A stretch of 64,000 bases of DNA, taken from contig NZ_CP131935.1 in the NCBI RefSeq assembly GCF_030704305.1, positions 2,852,001 through 2,916,000 of the forward strand. The letters run 5' to 3'. Positions within the stretch are counted from its first letter, which is position 1; every line of letters begins with the position of its first letter. A model generated the notes under the pieces. The model did no database searches, was not told the origin of the DNA, and worked only from the letters and a program-made list of their open reading frames with translations. The position numbers were made by a program, and so were the translations under genes. The DNA comes from Massilia sp. R2A-15. GTDB lineage: Bacteria > Pseudomonadota > Gammaproteobacteria > Burkholderiales > Burkholderiaceae_D. This document shows positions 9,489 through 18,002 of the stretch, one piece after another.

Positions 9489-9710
9489 ATGGCGATCTAC
9501 AAACAAGCCGAAGTGGTACGTCAGAATCAATCTCCCGCTTTCGACGCCATTCACGCACCGCGCACCCCCACCCCATTCTCCGGAATATACCGCTGCGAAG
9601 CCTGCGGTTTTGAAATTGTCTCGTCCGAAGACCACCCTCTTCCCGCGCTGCATCGCCAGCATCCAGCAAACCTGCCGATTCAATGGCGCTTAGTGGTGTA
9701 TGCCAACTAA
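9489..9710 (+). CDS. Small CxxC protein, possible zinc-binding
   Basis: A 73-residue soluble protein with RCEACGFEI in the middle and HRQHP about 20 residues later, giving a Cys-x2-Cys plus His-x2-His set that could hold one metal ion. Similar short proteins occur widely in proteobacteria as stand-alone zinc-ribbon-like proteins of unknown role. AAGGAAG stands just before the ATG. It lies between the free sensor domain and the second GGDEF-EAL gene, with gaps of about 107 and 128 bases, so it may be separately transcribed. No function can be given. Confidence 0.65.
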   Translation: MAIYKQAEVVRQNQSPAFDAIHAPRTPTPFSGIYRCEACGFEIVSSEDHPLPALHRQHPANLPIQWRLVVYAN

Positions 9711-9838
9711 ATTTTACAACCCGTCCACGTCCATCCATTTCGCTGTTGTTCTTCAGAAGATTTTATGCGAACTGGTTCTAAGAATTTAATTTCTCGGAAG
9801 CAAAATTCTGTTAGAGCAATTCGAAAGGTAATGACTTC

Positions 9839-12445
9839 ATGCGCAATGTCGGGACTTTCTTGGGTTCGCTGTTGATCAGGGTGGATACGCTGGTGCAGTG
9901 CTGGCGTAGCGGAATCGCTGCCCCTTGGATCGCACGTTATATTGCCGCCATCCACTGGTTCATCCCGGAATCGGTACAGCATGACGCCGCCACCCTCACA
10001 CGCGCACAGAACGTCATCAATGCGGTGGTGATGGCGGCAGTGGCGGGACCGTTCTATGCCGCCGCCTATTACGGACTCGGCTTCACGCTCGCAGCGCAGG
10101 AGATTTTGCTGTGCTGCGCCTTCATGTTCATTGCGCCGTTTCTAATGCGCGCCACCGGCAGTATCTTTCTGGCGCGCGAATTGTTTCTGTGCGCCGTTTT
10201 TTTCAATTTCACCTGGCTCACATTCAACCTCGGCGGAATCGACGCCCCAACCGCCGGATGGCTGATCACCGGCCCGGTCGTTGCGATGTTTCTGGGCGGA
10301 GTAGGCACGGCGCTGTTCTGGCTCATGATGAGCTGCGCCGCGGTCGCGGTGATTTACGCGCTGCCGCATCTTGGCTTCCCGCTGCCCGCGACACGCGTTA
10401 CCGAAATGGATCTCTTGCATCTAATTTGCAATGTGGGGTTGTATGTCGTGGTAGTAGTGTTTGTGCTGATGTTTGAACTGACCAAGACTCAGGGCTTTAT
10501 CAAACTCGAACAGGCGCTGAAAATCATCAACGAACTCGCCATTCGTGACGAACTCACCGGCAGTCACAACCGGCGCCACCTGATCGAATTGATCGAGCAC
10601 GAAAAAGATCGCACTGCCCGACTTGGTAGCCTGTTCTGCCTATGCCTACTCGACATCGACTTTTTCAAACGGATCAACGATACCTATGGCCACTCGGCCG
10701 GCGACACGGTCCTGCGCGAATTTGCCGCCACCGTCCAGCGCCAGATCCGCGACAGTGACTCATTCGGCCGTTATGGCGGCGAGGAATTCCTGCTCATGCT
10801 CCCTGAGACGTCGCTCTCGGAGGCAATCACCTTGACCGAACGCGTGCGCCTGAGCATAGAGAAGCTCTCCTTTCCCGATATATCACTTGATCTGGGTGTA
10901 ACCGTTTCGAGCGGCGTGGCCGAGTTTCGCGCCGGCGAATCGATTGCGCAAACCGTCGCGCGTGCCGACGAGGCTTTGTACCTGGCGAAATCGAGCGGCA
11001 GAAATCGCATCGTTTGCTACGGCCAGCAAGTCGAAGCAAAAGAAAGCGCGCCAGAATTCGCCCCTAGGAGCCTCCCGTCCCTGACGCAGACCATTCCCGC
11101 TTTGCGCGTGTTCGAGGCGCCGCAAGCCGATCCGCTGACCGGCCTGCTGAACCGGCGCATGCTGAGAGACCGCCTTAGCCACGCGATGGAGCGCGCCGTC
11201 CGAAACGGCCGAATGGTGTCGCTGATGTTATTGAACGTCAACAAGTTCAAGGAATTCAACGATGCGCTCGGCTACGAGGCAGGCGATTCAATTCTGGTGC
11301 GTACCGCTGACAAAGTGCGCTCTTGCTTGCGCGAGTCGGATACCATCGCCCGCTGGGGCGGCGACGAATTCGTCGTCATCCTAGAGGACATCGCGCAGGA
11401 GGCGGATGCTCAGCAAGTAGCGGAAAAGATCCTGAATCAGTTCGCGATGCCTTTTGAGGTAAATTCGCGCGAATGCTTCGTCACACTCAGCATCGGCATC
11501 GCCGTCTCCCCCGCCATCGATTCGGACATGGATGAATTGCTCAAGCGCGCAGACATAGCGATGGTGCGCGCGAAATCATGGGGCGACAACATGGTCCAGG
11601 TGTACTCGGCGCAGGTCAGCGTCCCGCCGAGCGAACGACTGGCCCTGAAGAATGGCTTGCGGGAGGCGCTGGGAGGTGGCCAGCTTTTCCTCGAGTACCA
11701 ACCGCAAATCGAACTGGCGACCCAGCGCATCGTTGGCGTCGAGGCGTTAATCCGCTGGCAGCATCCGACCCTCGGCAGGATCGAACCGTCCCGTTTCGTC
11801 CCGCTGGCGGAAGAGACCGGCATGATCGTGCCGATCGGCGACTGGGTGCTGCGAACGGCGTGCGCACAAAACCGCGCGTGGGTCGACGCGGGCCTGCCAC
11901 CGATCAAGACGGCAGTGAATCTTTCGGCACGCCAGCTAAAACAACCTGACCTGGTGGAACGGGTCTTGGAAATCGTCGCGCAAACGGGGATCGAATCACA
12001 CTGCCTCGACCTCGAAATCACCGAAGGGATTCTGATCGACAATCTCGAACTGAACCAGATCACAATGACGCGGTTGCGCGACGCCGGCGTGCAAATATCG
12101 ATCGACGATTTCGGCACTGGTTATTCAAGTCTGAATTACCTCAGCGAACTCCCCGCCGATATACTGAAGATCGATGGGTCCTTCGTACGGCGCCTGGGCA
12201 AGCCCGGCGATCGCAGCAAGTCCTACGAAATCGCCGAGTCGATCATCGACATGGCACATCGCCTGAAGCTGAAGGTCATCGCGGAAGCAGTCGAAACACC
12301 ACGCCAGTTGTCCGACCTGCAGACGATGAAATGCGATGAAGCACAAGGCTGGCTGTTCAACCATGCGCTTCACCCCGACAAGATCGCAGTGCTGCTCGAA
12401 TGCGAGAACGCTGCCTCCCGACCACGACTCAAGGTCGCAGTTTAA
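9839..12445 (+). CDS. Second membrane-bound GGDEF-GGDEF-EAL cyclic-di-GMP enzyme
   Basis: An 868-residue paralogue of the protein at 963, alike along its whole length, with a slightly longer N-terminus. The order is membrane sensor (about 25-235), first GGDEF domain (GGEEF at 313-317 with RDSD before it), second GGDEF domain (GGDEF at 507-511, again with LNVNKFK and GY in place of the usual metal and GH residues) and EAL domain (EAL at 635-637, DDFGTGYSS, QGW). Both paralogues changed the second GGDEF domain in the same way, so this came before the duplication and is probably functional. The sensor parts differ more in their loops than the cytoplasmic domains do. GAAAGG precedes the ATG. It closes the lipid cluster on the right. 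Confidence 0.93.
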   Translation: MRNVGTFLGSLLIRVDTLVQCWRSGIAAPWIARYIAAIHWFIPESVQHDAATLTRAQNVINAVVMAAVAGPFYAAAYYGLGFTLAAQEILLCCAFMFIAPFLMRATGSIFLARELFLCAVFFNFTWLTFNLGGIDAPTAGWLITGPVVAMFLGGVGTALFWLMMSCAAVAVIYALPHLGFPLPATRVTEMDLLHLICNVGLYVVVVVFVLMFELTKTQGFIKLEQALKIINELAIRDELTGSHNRRHLIELIEHEKDRTARLGSLFCLCLLDIDFFKRINDTYGHSAGDTVLREFAATVQRQIRDSDSFGRYGGEEFLLMLPETSLSEAITLTERVRLSIEKLSFPDISLDLGVTVSSGVAEFRAGESIAQTVARADEALYLAKSSGRNRIVCYGQQVEAKESAPEFAPRSLPSLTQTIPALRVFEAPQADPLTGLLNRRMLRDRLSHAMERAVRNGRMVSLMLLNVNKFKEFNDALGYEAGDSILVRTADKVRSCLRESDTIARWGGDEFVVILEDIAQEADAQQVAEKILNQFAMPFEVNSRECFVTLSIGIAVSPAIDSDMDELLKRADIAMVRAKSWGDNMVQVYSAQVSVPPSERLALKNGLREALGGGQLFLEYQPQIELATQRIVGVEALIRWQHPTLGRIEPSRFVPLAEETGMIVPIGDWVLRTACAQNRAWVDAGLPPIKTAVNLSARQLKQPDLVERVLEIVAQTGIESHCLDLEITEGILIDNLELNQITMTRLRDAGVQISIDDFGTGYSSLNYLSELPADILKIDGSFVRRLGKPGDRSKSYEIAESIIDMAHRLKLKVIAEAVETPRQLSDLQTMKCDEAQGWLFNHALHPDKIAVLLECENAASRPRLKVAV

Positions 12446-13002
12446 TTCTACTGCCCGCCCGCATAGAACACAGCGCAAGAAAAGGTCAGCACAAGCTCGG
12501 TATGTTTGCCGAGGCACACGCTGCGGCCAGCAATGTTACTGCGCGCGTCAAACGTTGATTCATTGAGTCTCGCGATTTAAAGGGATAGCGCGCTCTTGGC
12601 TCGATGGCGCTTAGATCCAGCCCTCTTGGACCAGGTACTACTTTGATCGAACCACCCATCTCGGCAAATCGTGCGCGGAGCACACTAACCGGCGACAGCC
12701 TATCCTGCATTCCATGGCGACTCACCCCTTTGTTGATATTATCAAGTCACTAGTAGGGAAGCAGCCACTCCGAGGGAGGTACAGGGTGTGCTCGCGTGGC
12801 GTGATCGGGGAGCATCGAGGATTTGCGCGTGACCGTTCGCTCCGTGGCACCGGTGATGCCGAGGCGGCCAGTCGATGAGGATCAATGAGCGCAGCTGCCT
12901 GACATGCGGAGACTGCGAACCAGGGAGATCAGGCAAATCAGGAATCCCTTATGCTTGATACCTTCAGAGGATTAGTCACGATTAGGACAGTGAACCGGTC
13001 CC
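12446..13002. other. 557-base stretch without a supportable gene
   Basis: The bases between the second GGDEF-EAL gene and the KorB-like gene carry only short, unconvincing open frames. It is less GC-rich than the core genes and reads like worn-down accessory DNA. A 14-base word at 12922-12935 recurs as a direct repeat on the other side of the KorB-like gene. I see no transposase, terminator or tRNA-derived attachment repeat here. Confidence 0.5.
12922..12935 (+). repeat. 14-bp direct repeat, left copy
   Basis: The word agggagatcaggca occurs here and again at 14262-14275 in the same orientation. The two copies flank the KorB-like gene and lie about 70 bases beyond its stop and 260 bases ahead of its start. 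It could be a protein-binding site or the scar of an insertion. It is short enough that chance cannot be fully excluded. Confidence 0.45.
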
Positions 13003-14001
13003 TCAGGGAGCCTCTATCAGTCTGGTGACGATCAACGAACTAAGGTCGACTTCAGAGACGATCAATTCATCGATGAATCGCACGATTGCGTTACCCGGAC
13101 TCGACGACCTATTCACCAGGTCGATCTCAACATCCTTACCGTCAAGTGTCCCGAACAACTGAGGTCTACGGAAACGGCCAGCTGGCGGTTTCGGTCGCGA
13201 TCGAGAGGAATCAGCATCAGGACCAGAACTGGCACGATTTCCTGCCTTCGCGTTTTCCAAAGCACTCTTCCTAGTTTGGGAATCAGTAACCTCGGAAGTC
13301 TTGCCGGACGAAGTGCCAGCCATGGGTGGCTGCCTATTTTCGGGGTCCGCGGCCGTCGATTCGAGAGCAAGGATCATTCGGCCGTCGATATCGCCTGTTC
13401 CCGCGCATGCCTCTTCGACGCGGCGCGAATCAGCTTTCCACAGTCGCCCCAGACGATAGAGATACTGGATTGTGCGGCATCGACGCGAGTGATAGAGCTC
13501 CAACAGTATCGGCGGGACGTCCCCCACAAGGCAAAGCAGGTGGGTCAATGCGCTCGGATGGATGCCAAGCCGTGCGGCGATCTTCGCTTTCGAATCACCA
13601 TGTTGGAGCTTCTTCGCGATGAAGGTGGCCAGTTCGAGCGGCTGCAATGCAGTGCGTCGTTCATTCTCGGCTACCTGCGCGTAATCATCGAATTGGCGTG
13701 GATCCTCAGTGACCACGTAGGGCACATCCGGAAGTCCAAGCTGCATCGCAGCCCTGTAGCGACGGGCACCAAAGCGAATGCGAAGCTTGCCGCCGGCGAG
13801 ACGCCGCACCACAATCGGTTGAAGGATACCGTGAACGCGTACGTCTTCCACAAGTGCTGCGAAGTCCTCTGGCGCATCTTCAAAGCGCGGGTTCTCAGGA
13901 TCCTCCTCAAGCAACGACAAAACAGCGCGTGCAGCAGATCCTCCCTCGCGAGGCTTGGGATTGAGTTCCCATCCATCGAGTGCCGACAAATCGAGTGCCA
14001 T
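13003..14001 (-). CDS. KorB/ParB-family DNA-binding protein, plasmid type
   Basis: A 332-residue ParB-superfamily protein. The N-terminal ParB/Spo0J domain (about 25-130) has ENPRF, HGILQPIVVRR, GARRYRA and ENERR, the last two matching the CTP-binding motifs of the family. A helix-turn-helix (KAKIAARLGIHPSALTHLL) follows. A polar, low-complexity linker of about 90 residues leads to a C-terminal 50-residue module ending DLSSLIVTRLIEAP that resembles the SH3-like dimer domain of KorB from broad-host-range plasmids. No parA partner is adjacent, unlike chromosomal parAB. AAGGAGT stands just before the ATG. It lies next to the 3' end of tRNA-Pro, so it is probably part of an integrated plasmid or ICE remnant and may act as regulator rather than partition factor. 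Confidence 0.8.
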   Translation of the reverse strand: MALDLSALDGWELNPKPREGGSAARAVLSLLEEDPENPRFEDAPEDFAALVEDVRVHGILQPIVVRRLAGGKLRIRFGARRYRAAMQLGLPDVPYVVTEDPRQFDDYAQVAENERRTALQPLELATFIAKKLQHGDSKAKIAARLGIHPSALTHLLCLVGDVPPILLELYHSRRCRTIQYLYRLGRLWKADSRRVEEACAGTGDIDGRMILALESTAADPENRQPPMAGTSSGKTSEVTDSQTRKSALENAKAGNRASSGPDADSSRSRPKPPAGRFRRPQLFGTLDGKDVEIDLVNRSSSPGNAIVRFIDELIVSEVDLSSLIVTRLIEAP

Positions 14002-14054
14002 CTTTACACTCCTTTAGCGCGAAGCGAGACGAGTACGAATAAGTAAGACAGCTG

Positions 14055-14157
14055 CTCGGTGCGACTTACCGAGCCGGCGCTCTGGAGGAGCGCCGTGGGA
14101 TGCAGGGGTACGCCCTAACGGGCTACCTCGCCTTCGCTCGGCTCGAATCGCCCCTGC
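14055..14157. other. Cluster of nested inverted repeats upstream of the KorB-like gene
   Basis: About 100 bases hold four clean stems: CTCGGT 14055-14060 with 14068-14073; GGCGCTC 14076-14082 with GAGCGCC 14088-14094; GTA(c)GCCC 14108-14115 with GGGCTAC 14120-14126 around a TAAC loop; and an outer GCAGGGG 14102-14108 with CCCCTGC 14151-14157 that would compete at one base. They lie in the leader or promoter region of the KorB-like gene. They could be operators, a structured RNA or a replication/transfer site. The rest of 14002-14424 shows nothing else except the direct repeat and the tRNA terminator. Confidence 0.5.
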
Positions 14158-14261
14158 CGGCTCGCCTGGTCGAAATACCGCGGACAGGAAAGGTCACCGA
14201 GCCTGGAAATCCTGCCAGCTGAGTGAACGAATTAGACTTGTTATCGATGGGTTGCGGAGTG

Positions 14262-14275
14262 AGGGAGATCAGGCA
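14262..14275 (+). repeat. 14-bp direct repeat, right copy
   Basis: Second copy of agggagatcaggca, in the same orientation as 12922-12935, lying between the KorB-like gene and tRNA-Pro. Confidence 0.45.
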
Positions 14276-14382
14276 GACGTGGTTCGCCTACCCGCGACAG
14301 CTGTGCTTCTTGAGGCAGCTCAAGCAGAAATAGTCGCCGAATCTGTGGGGGTCGTTGTGGGGGTCAAGCCTGCTGACTAATG

Positions 14383-14408
14383 AAAAAGGCCAGCCGTGAG
14401 GCTGGCCT
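14383..14408 (-). terminator. Intrinsic terminator of tRNA-Pro
   Basis: AGGCCAGC (14387-14394), a six-base loop and GCTGGCCT (14401-14408) form a perfect 8-bp stem. On the minus strand a run of T follows at 14387-14383. It lies 16 bases past the tRNA 3' end. Confidence 0.8.
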
Positions 14409-14424
14409 AAGTCATTGATTTTAT

Positions 14425-14501
14425 TGGTCGGGGCGAGAAGATTCGAACTTCCGACCCCTTGCACCCCATGCAAGTACGCTACCAGGCTGCGCTACGCCCC
14501 G
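14425..14501 (-). tRNA. tRNA-Pro (anticodon GGG)
   Basis: On the minus strand the acceptor stem CGGGGCG pairs with CGCCCCG, followed by A and an encoded CCA (14425-14427). The anticodon arm is CTTGC-ATGGGGT-GCAAG, which puts GGG at positions 34-36, for proline. The T arm has GTTCGAATC. Length with CCA is 77 bases, as usual for tRNA-Pro. Its 3' end points towards the KorB-like gene and the accessory region, the side on which islands integrate; no second copy of the 3' end is visible in this window. Confidence 0.95.
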
Positions 14502-14591
14502 ACGAGGTCGGAATTATAACATCGGGTTTGCCAGTTTTGCCAGCTTCGGGGGCATCATCGATTCATGATTGTCGGTGGTCGGTGCGGCCAA

Positions 14592-14663
14592 GATGGGGGC
14601 AGTTCCGCGGGACCAGCCCCCTTCCCTACGCTGGGCGGCGGCGACAGGACGGGGTCAGGTTGC
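14592..14663. repeat. Degenerate copies of the GGTCAGGTCC palindromic repeat
   Basis: The stretch near 14592-14621 (gggggcagttccgcgggacc and then agccccc) and a fragment at about 14649-14663 (ggggtcaggttgcg) resemble the palindromic repeats at 28388-28508 and 46249-46280. They lie between the end of the LplT-PlsC gene and the 5' end of tRNA-Pro. Confidence 0.55.
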
Positions 14664-14686
14664 GCAGGATTTGACACCAAGCCCGG

Positions 14687-16573
14687 CTACTTCCACTCGC
14701 CGCGCAGCTCTTTTACTTGCTGGTGCAGGTACTCGGGCGTCACTTCCTGCGGCGCAACCGGAGCGCCTACTGCCAGCGCCAGCCGCGATCGCGGGCCGCG
14801 CGTGAAGACGCGCTCGAACACGTTGTTCCGGTCGCGCGTAAACACACTGCCCCACAACCCGCGCAGCGCCATCGGGATCACCGGCACTTCGCTGCGCCCG
14901 ACGATCTTGGCGACGCCGCCGCGGAACTCGTTCATCTCGCCCGTGCCAGTCAGCTTCCCCTCTGGGAAAATGCACACCAGGTCGCCCTCGTGCAGCGCCT
15001 TGGCGATGTCCACGTATGCCTTCTCCATCAGCCACGGGTCCTCCTTCGCCGACGCGATCGGGATCGCCTTTGCGGAGCGGAAGATCCAGCCCAGCACCGG
15101 CGTCGCGAAAATCCGATGGTCCATCACGAAGCGGATCGGACGCGGGCTGGCCGCGCCTATCACCAGTGCATCGACGTAGCTGACGTGGTTGCAGACCAGG
15201 ACCGCCGGCCCGCTATCGGGAATACGGTCGGCGCCCTCCACCTTCACGCGGTGGATCGTGTGGATCAGCATCCAGGCGAGGAAGCGGATCAGGAATTCCG
15301 GCACCAGCGAGAAGATGTATACCGCCACCAGCGCGTTCAGCACCGCCGTTGCGAGGAACATCTCGGGGATCGTCGCGCCGAAGTGCAGCAGCGCCATCGC
15401 CACCAGCGCCGACGCCACCATGAACAGCGCATTCATGATATTCATGCCGGCGATCGTGCGAGACACATGGCGCGGATCGCAGCGGGTCTGGATCAGGGCG
15501 AACAGCGGTACGATGAACAGGCCGCCGAATACGCCGATCAGCACCACGTCGGCGAGGATGCGCATCACGCCGGCCTGGTGCAGCAGGCCCGCCACGTCCA
15601 CCGCCGCGGTATTCGCGTAGTGCAGGCTGGCGAAGTACAGGTCGATGCCAAATACCGACAGGCCGATCGAGCCGAACGGCACCAGCCCGATCTCGACCTT
15701 GTGGCCGGACAGCCGCTCGCACAGCAGCGAGCCGGTGCCGATCCCCAGCGAGAACACCGTCAGCAGCAATACGAACACGCCGTGGTCGCCGTGCAGGTAA
15801 TCCTTCGCATAGACCGGGAACTGCGACAGCATCAGCGCGCCGTAGAACCAGAACCACGAGTTACCCAGCATCGACAGGAACACCGTGCGGTTCTGGCGCG
15901 AGAACGCCAGGTTGCGCATCGACTCGGCCAACGGATTGGCGCTGATGATCAGGTTCGGCTCGGGCGCCGGCGACAGCGGGATGCGATAGCTGGCGATCAG
16001 TCCCAGGACCGCGAAGAACAGCGTGCCGGCCGCCACCATCTCGATGCCGAACGGTTTGTGCGACACCAGCAGCGCGCCGAAGATTTCGCCGAGCAGGATG
16101 CCGACAAAAGTGCCCATCTCGATCACGCCGTTGCCGCCCACCAGTTCCTCGGCCTTGAGGTTCTGCGGCAGGTAGGCGTATTTCACGGGCCCGAACAGGG
16201 TCGAATGCACGCCCATGCCGACCACCGCCGCCACCAGCACCCACAGCGTATGCGTCATCCAGCCGATGCCGGCGACGAGCATGATCGCCAGTTCGAGCCA
16301 CTTGACGAAGCGCGCCAGGCGCGACTTCTCGACCTTGTCGGCGATCTGCCCGGCGGTGGCGGAAAACACCACGTACGGCAGGATGAACAGCGCGGGGATG
16401 ACGATGTTGAGCGTCGCAGCGCTGATCGACGTCCAGGCCAGCGCGTCGAAGGTCAGCATCACCAGCAGCGCCGTCTTGAACAGGTTGTCGTTGAACGCGC
16501 CGAAAAACTGGGTCCAGAAAAACGGCGCAAATCGGCGCTGCGCTAACAGGGTAAATTGGCTCGGCTTGTTCAT
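14687..16573 (-). CDS. Lysophospholipid transporter fused to 1-acylglycerol-phosphate acyltransferase (LplT-PlsC)
   Basis: A 628-residue inner-membrane protein. Residues about 1-430 form a 12-helix MFS transporter of the LplT type, starting with RFAPFFWTQFFGAFNDNLFK, typical of that family. The C-terminal 200 residues are a PlsC acyltransferase with NHVSYVD (the HX4D motif) and FPEGKLT. The pair should flip lysophospholipid inwards and re-acylate it at the membrane surface, as LplT and Aas do together in enterobacteria. The full Aas type would also carry an acyl-ACP synthetase domain, which is absent here. The start was placed at 16573 where the family sequence begins; a longer frame adds 26 residues without similarity. 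The Shine-Dalgarno site is weak. Confidence 0.88.
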   Translation of the reverse strand: MNKPSQFTLLAQRRFAPFFWTQFFGAFNDNLFKTALLVMLTFDALAWTSISAATLNIVIPALFILPYVVFSATAGQIADKVEKSRLARFVKWLELAIMLVAGIGWMTHTLWVLVAAVVGMGVHSTLFGPVKYAYLPQNLKAEELVGGNGVIEMGTFVGILLGEIFGALLVSHKPFGIEMVAAGTLFFAVLGLIASYRIPLSPAPEPNLIISANPLAESMRNLAFSRQNRTVFLSMLGNSWFWFYGALMLSQFPVYAKDYLHGDHGVFVLLLTVFSLGIGTGSLLCERLSGHKVEIGLVPFGSIGLSVFGIDLYFASLHYANTAAVDVAGLLHQAGVMRILADVVLIGVFGGLFIVPLFALIQTRCDPRHVSRTIAGMNIMNALFMVASALVAMALLHFGATIPEMFLATAVLNALVAVYIFSLVPEFLIRFLAWMLIHTIHRVKVEGADRIPDSGPAVLVCNHVSYVDALVIGAASPRPIRFVMDHRIFATPVLGWIFRSAKAIPIASAKEDPWLMEKAYVDIAKALHEGDLVCIFPEGKLTGTGEMNEFRGGVAKIVGRSEVPVIPMALRGLWGSVFTRDRNNVFERVFTRGPRSRLALAVGAPVAPQEVTPEYLHQQVKELRGEWK

Positions 16574-16774
16574 GCTGGATAGTCCCGGAAGGTCAGACCA
16601 GTAATTTATCGCACATTGCCCCTCCGAACAAACAATGTTTCCCCCGAACACTGCGGTTCGTCAAACGATACGCGCGGCATCACGCCGCGATACTTCTCCG
16701 GCATAACTTGAGCGGGGCGACAAAATCGCCAATGATGATTTTGCCAACCCGGCCATCCTCAAGAAAGCGTGACC

Positions 16775-17191
16775 ATGAAACCGATCGTCCTGATGCTGCT
16801 GTGCTGCTCCCTTGCCGCCGGCGCCGCCGAACAACAAGGCAGTACCGAGCTGTCGAACGCATCGGAACTGGTGAGCGAAGGCTCGGCCACGGTGGTCTAC
16901 GGCTCGATGTCGGCGCTGGCCGCCTCCGGCACGGTGGTGGTCGACAGCGTGGTCGCGACAGGCGACGCCAGCGTCATCGTGCTGATCGGCGCCTCCGACG
17001 CGGCACGCGCGACGATTCAGTTAAGCGGGCGCGCGGCGCGCGAAGCATCGCTGGCGGCCGGCGCCTCGGTCAACCTGGTGGCGACATCGACCGGCTATCT
17101 GCTGGTCTCGGCGGGCAAGGTGCTCGCCTTCGTCCCGAACGAAATCGGCAAGGCGCTGCTGCACCACTCGCGCGTCAGCGCCAGGGGCTGA
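16775..17191 (+). CDS. Secreted protein of unknown function, next to DUF2145 gene
   Basis: A 138-residue protein with an N-terminal signal peptide (KPIVLMLLCCSLAAGAA) and a mature part rich in Ala, Ser and Val in short repeated beta-like phrases (SATVVYGS, GTVVVDSVV, ASVNLVA). No catalytic motif is visible. AAGAAAG precedes the ATG at 16775. The next gene starts two bases after its stop, so the two are translated together and probably act together in the periplasm. I do not recognise the family. Confidence 0.75.
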   Translation: MKPIVLMLLCCSLAAGAAEQQGSTELSNASELVSEGSATVVYGSMSALAASGTVVVDSVVATGDASVIVLIGASDAARATIQLSGRAAREASLAAGASVNLVATSTGYLLVSAGKVLAFVPNEIGKALLHHSRVSARG

Positions 17192-17193
17192 CC

Positions 17194-17979
17194 GTGCGGC
17201 GCCTGCTCACCGTAGCGATCCTTGCCGCCGCACTGGCCACCAAGCTGGCGTTTGCCGGCACCGCGTGCGAGACGAAGAAGACCGATGTGGCCACGTTCGT
17301 GAAGGCGATGACGCTGGCCGAGCGCACCATGAAGGCGCTGGACAAGTCCGGCGCGCAGGTGGCGCTGATCGCGCGCGTCGGCCAGGACCTGTCGAAGTAT
17401 GGCCTGCGCTACTCGCACATGGGCTACGTGTGGCGCGACCATCCGCAAGGGCGCTGGCTGGTGGTGCATGAACTGAACCGCTGCGGCACGGCGCAATCGG
17501 CGCTGTTCGACGAAGGCCTCGGCAATTTCTTCCTTGACGATATGCACGCCTACGAAACGCGCATCGTCGTGCCGAGCCCGCAGGTACAGCAGCGGATCGC
17601 CGCGATGCTGTCGTCGACCACGCCGCTGCGCTTGCACGATGAGCGCTACAACATGCTGGCGTTTCCGTATTCGACCAACTACCAGAACTCGAACCAGTGG
17701 CTGCTCGAGACCTGGGCGGCGAGCGTGTCGGACATGCCGATCGACGGGCGCGCGCAGGCGCAGGCGTGGCTGAAGCTGGCCGGCTTCGCGCCGATCACGA
17801 TCGACATTCCGGCCATGACGCGGCTGGGGGCGCGCATGTTCCGCGCCAACGTCTCGTTCGACGACCAGCCGTTCGAGCGGCGCATGGCCGGCCGCATCGA
17901 CACCGTCACGGTCGATTCCGTGGTGCGCTTCGTGCACCAGCGCGATCCCGGATCGTGGGAGATCCTGGTCGCAATTTGA
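17194..17979 (+). CDS. DUF2145 family exported protein
   Basis: A 261-residue protein with a signal peptide (RRLLTVAILAAALATKLAFAG) and a mature domain that resembles DUF2145: ACETKK, LRYSHMGYVWRDHP, VHELNRCGT, GLGNFF and a conserved NQWLLE region. It starts at GTG 17194 with CAGGGGC ahead. No catalytic role is established for the family; the conserved His, Cys and Asn residues look enzyme-like (a peptidase- or amidase-like fold is possible). It forms a two-gene unit with the preceding secreted protein and ends facing the cupin gene. Confidence 0.78.
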   Translation: MRRLLTVAILAAALATKLAFAGTACETKKTDVATFVKAMTLAERTMKALDKSGAQVALIARVGQDLSKYGLRYSHMGYVWRDHPQGRWLVVHELNRCGTAQSALFDEGLGNFFLDDMHAYETRIVVPSPQVQQRIAAMLSSTTPLRLHDERYNMLAFPYSTNYQNSNQWLLETWAASVSDMPIDGRAQAQAWLKLAGFAPITIDIPAMTRLGARMFRANVSFDDQPFERRMAGRIDTVTVDSVVRFVHQRDPGSWEILVAI

Positions 17980-18002
17980 AGAACGCGCGAACTCACGCAA
18001 AT

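Noticed and set aside
14425..14501. tRNA-Pro 3' end repeated elsewhere as an attachment site
   Set aside because: I looked for its 3' sequence through 1-14400 and found no second copy; if there is one, it lies outside the window.
14717..16546. Open frame of 609 codons on the plus strand
   Set aside because: Antisense to the LplT-PlsC gene; His/Arg/Gln-rich composition and no domain.
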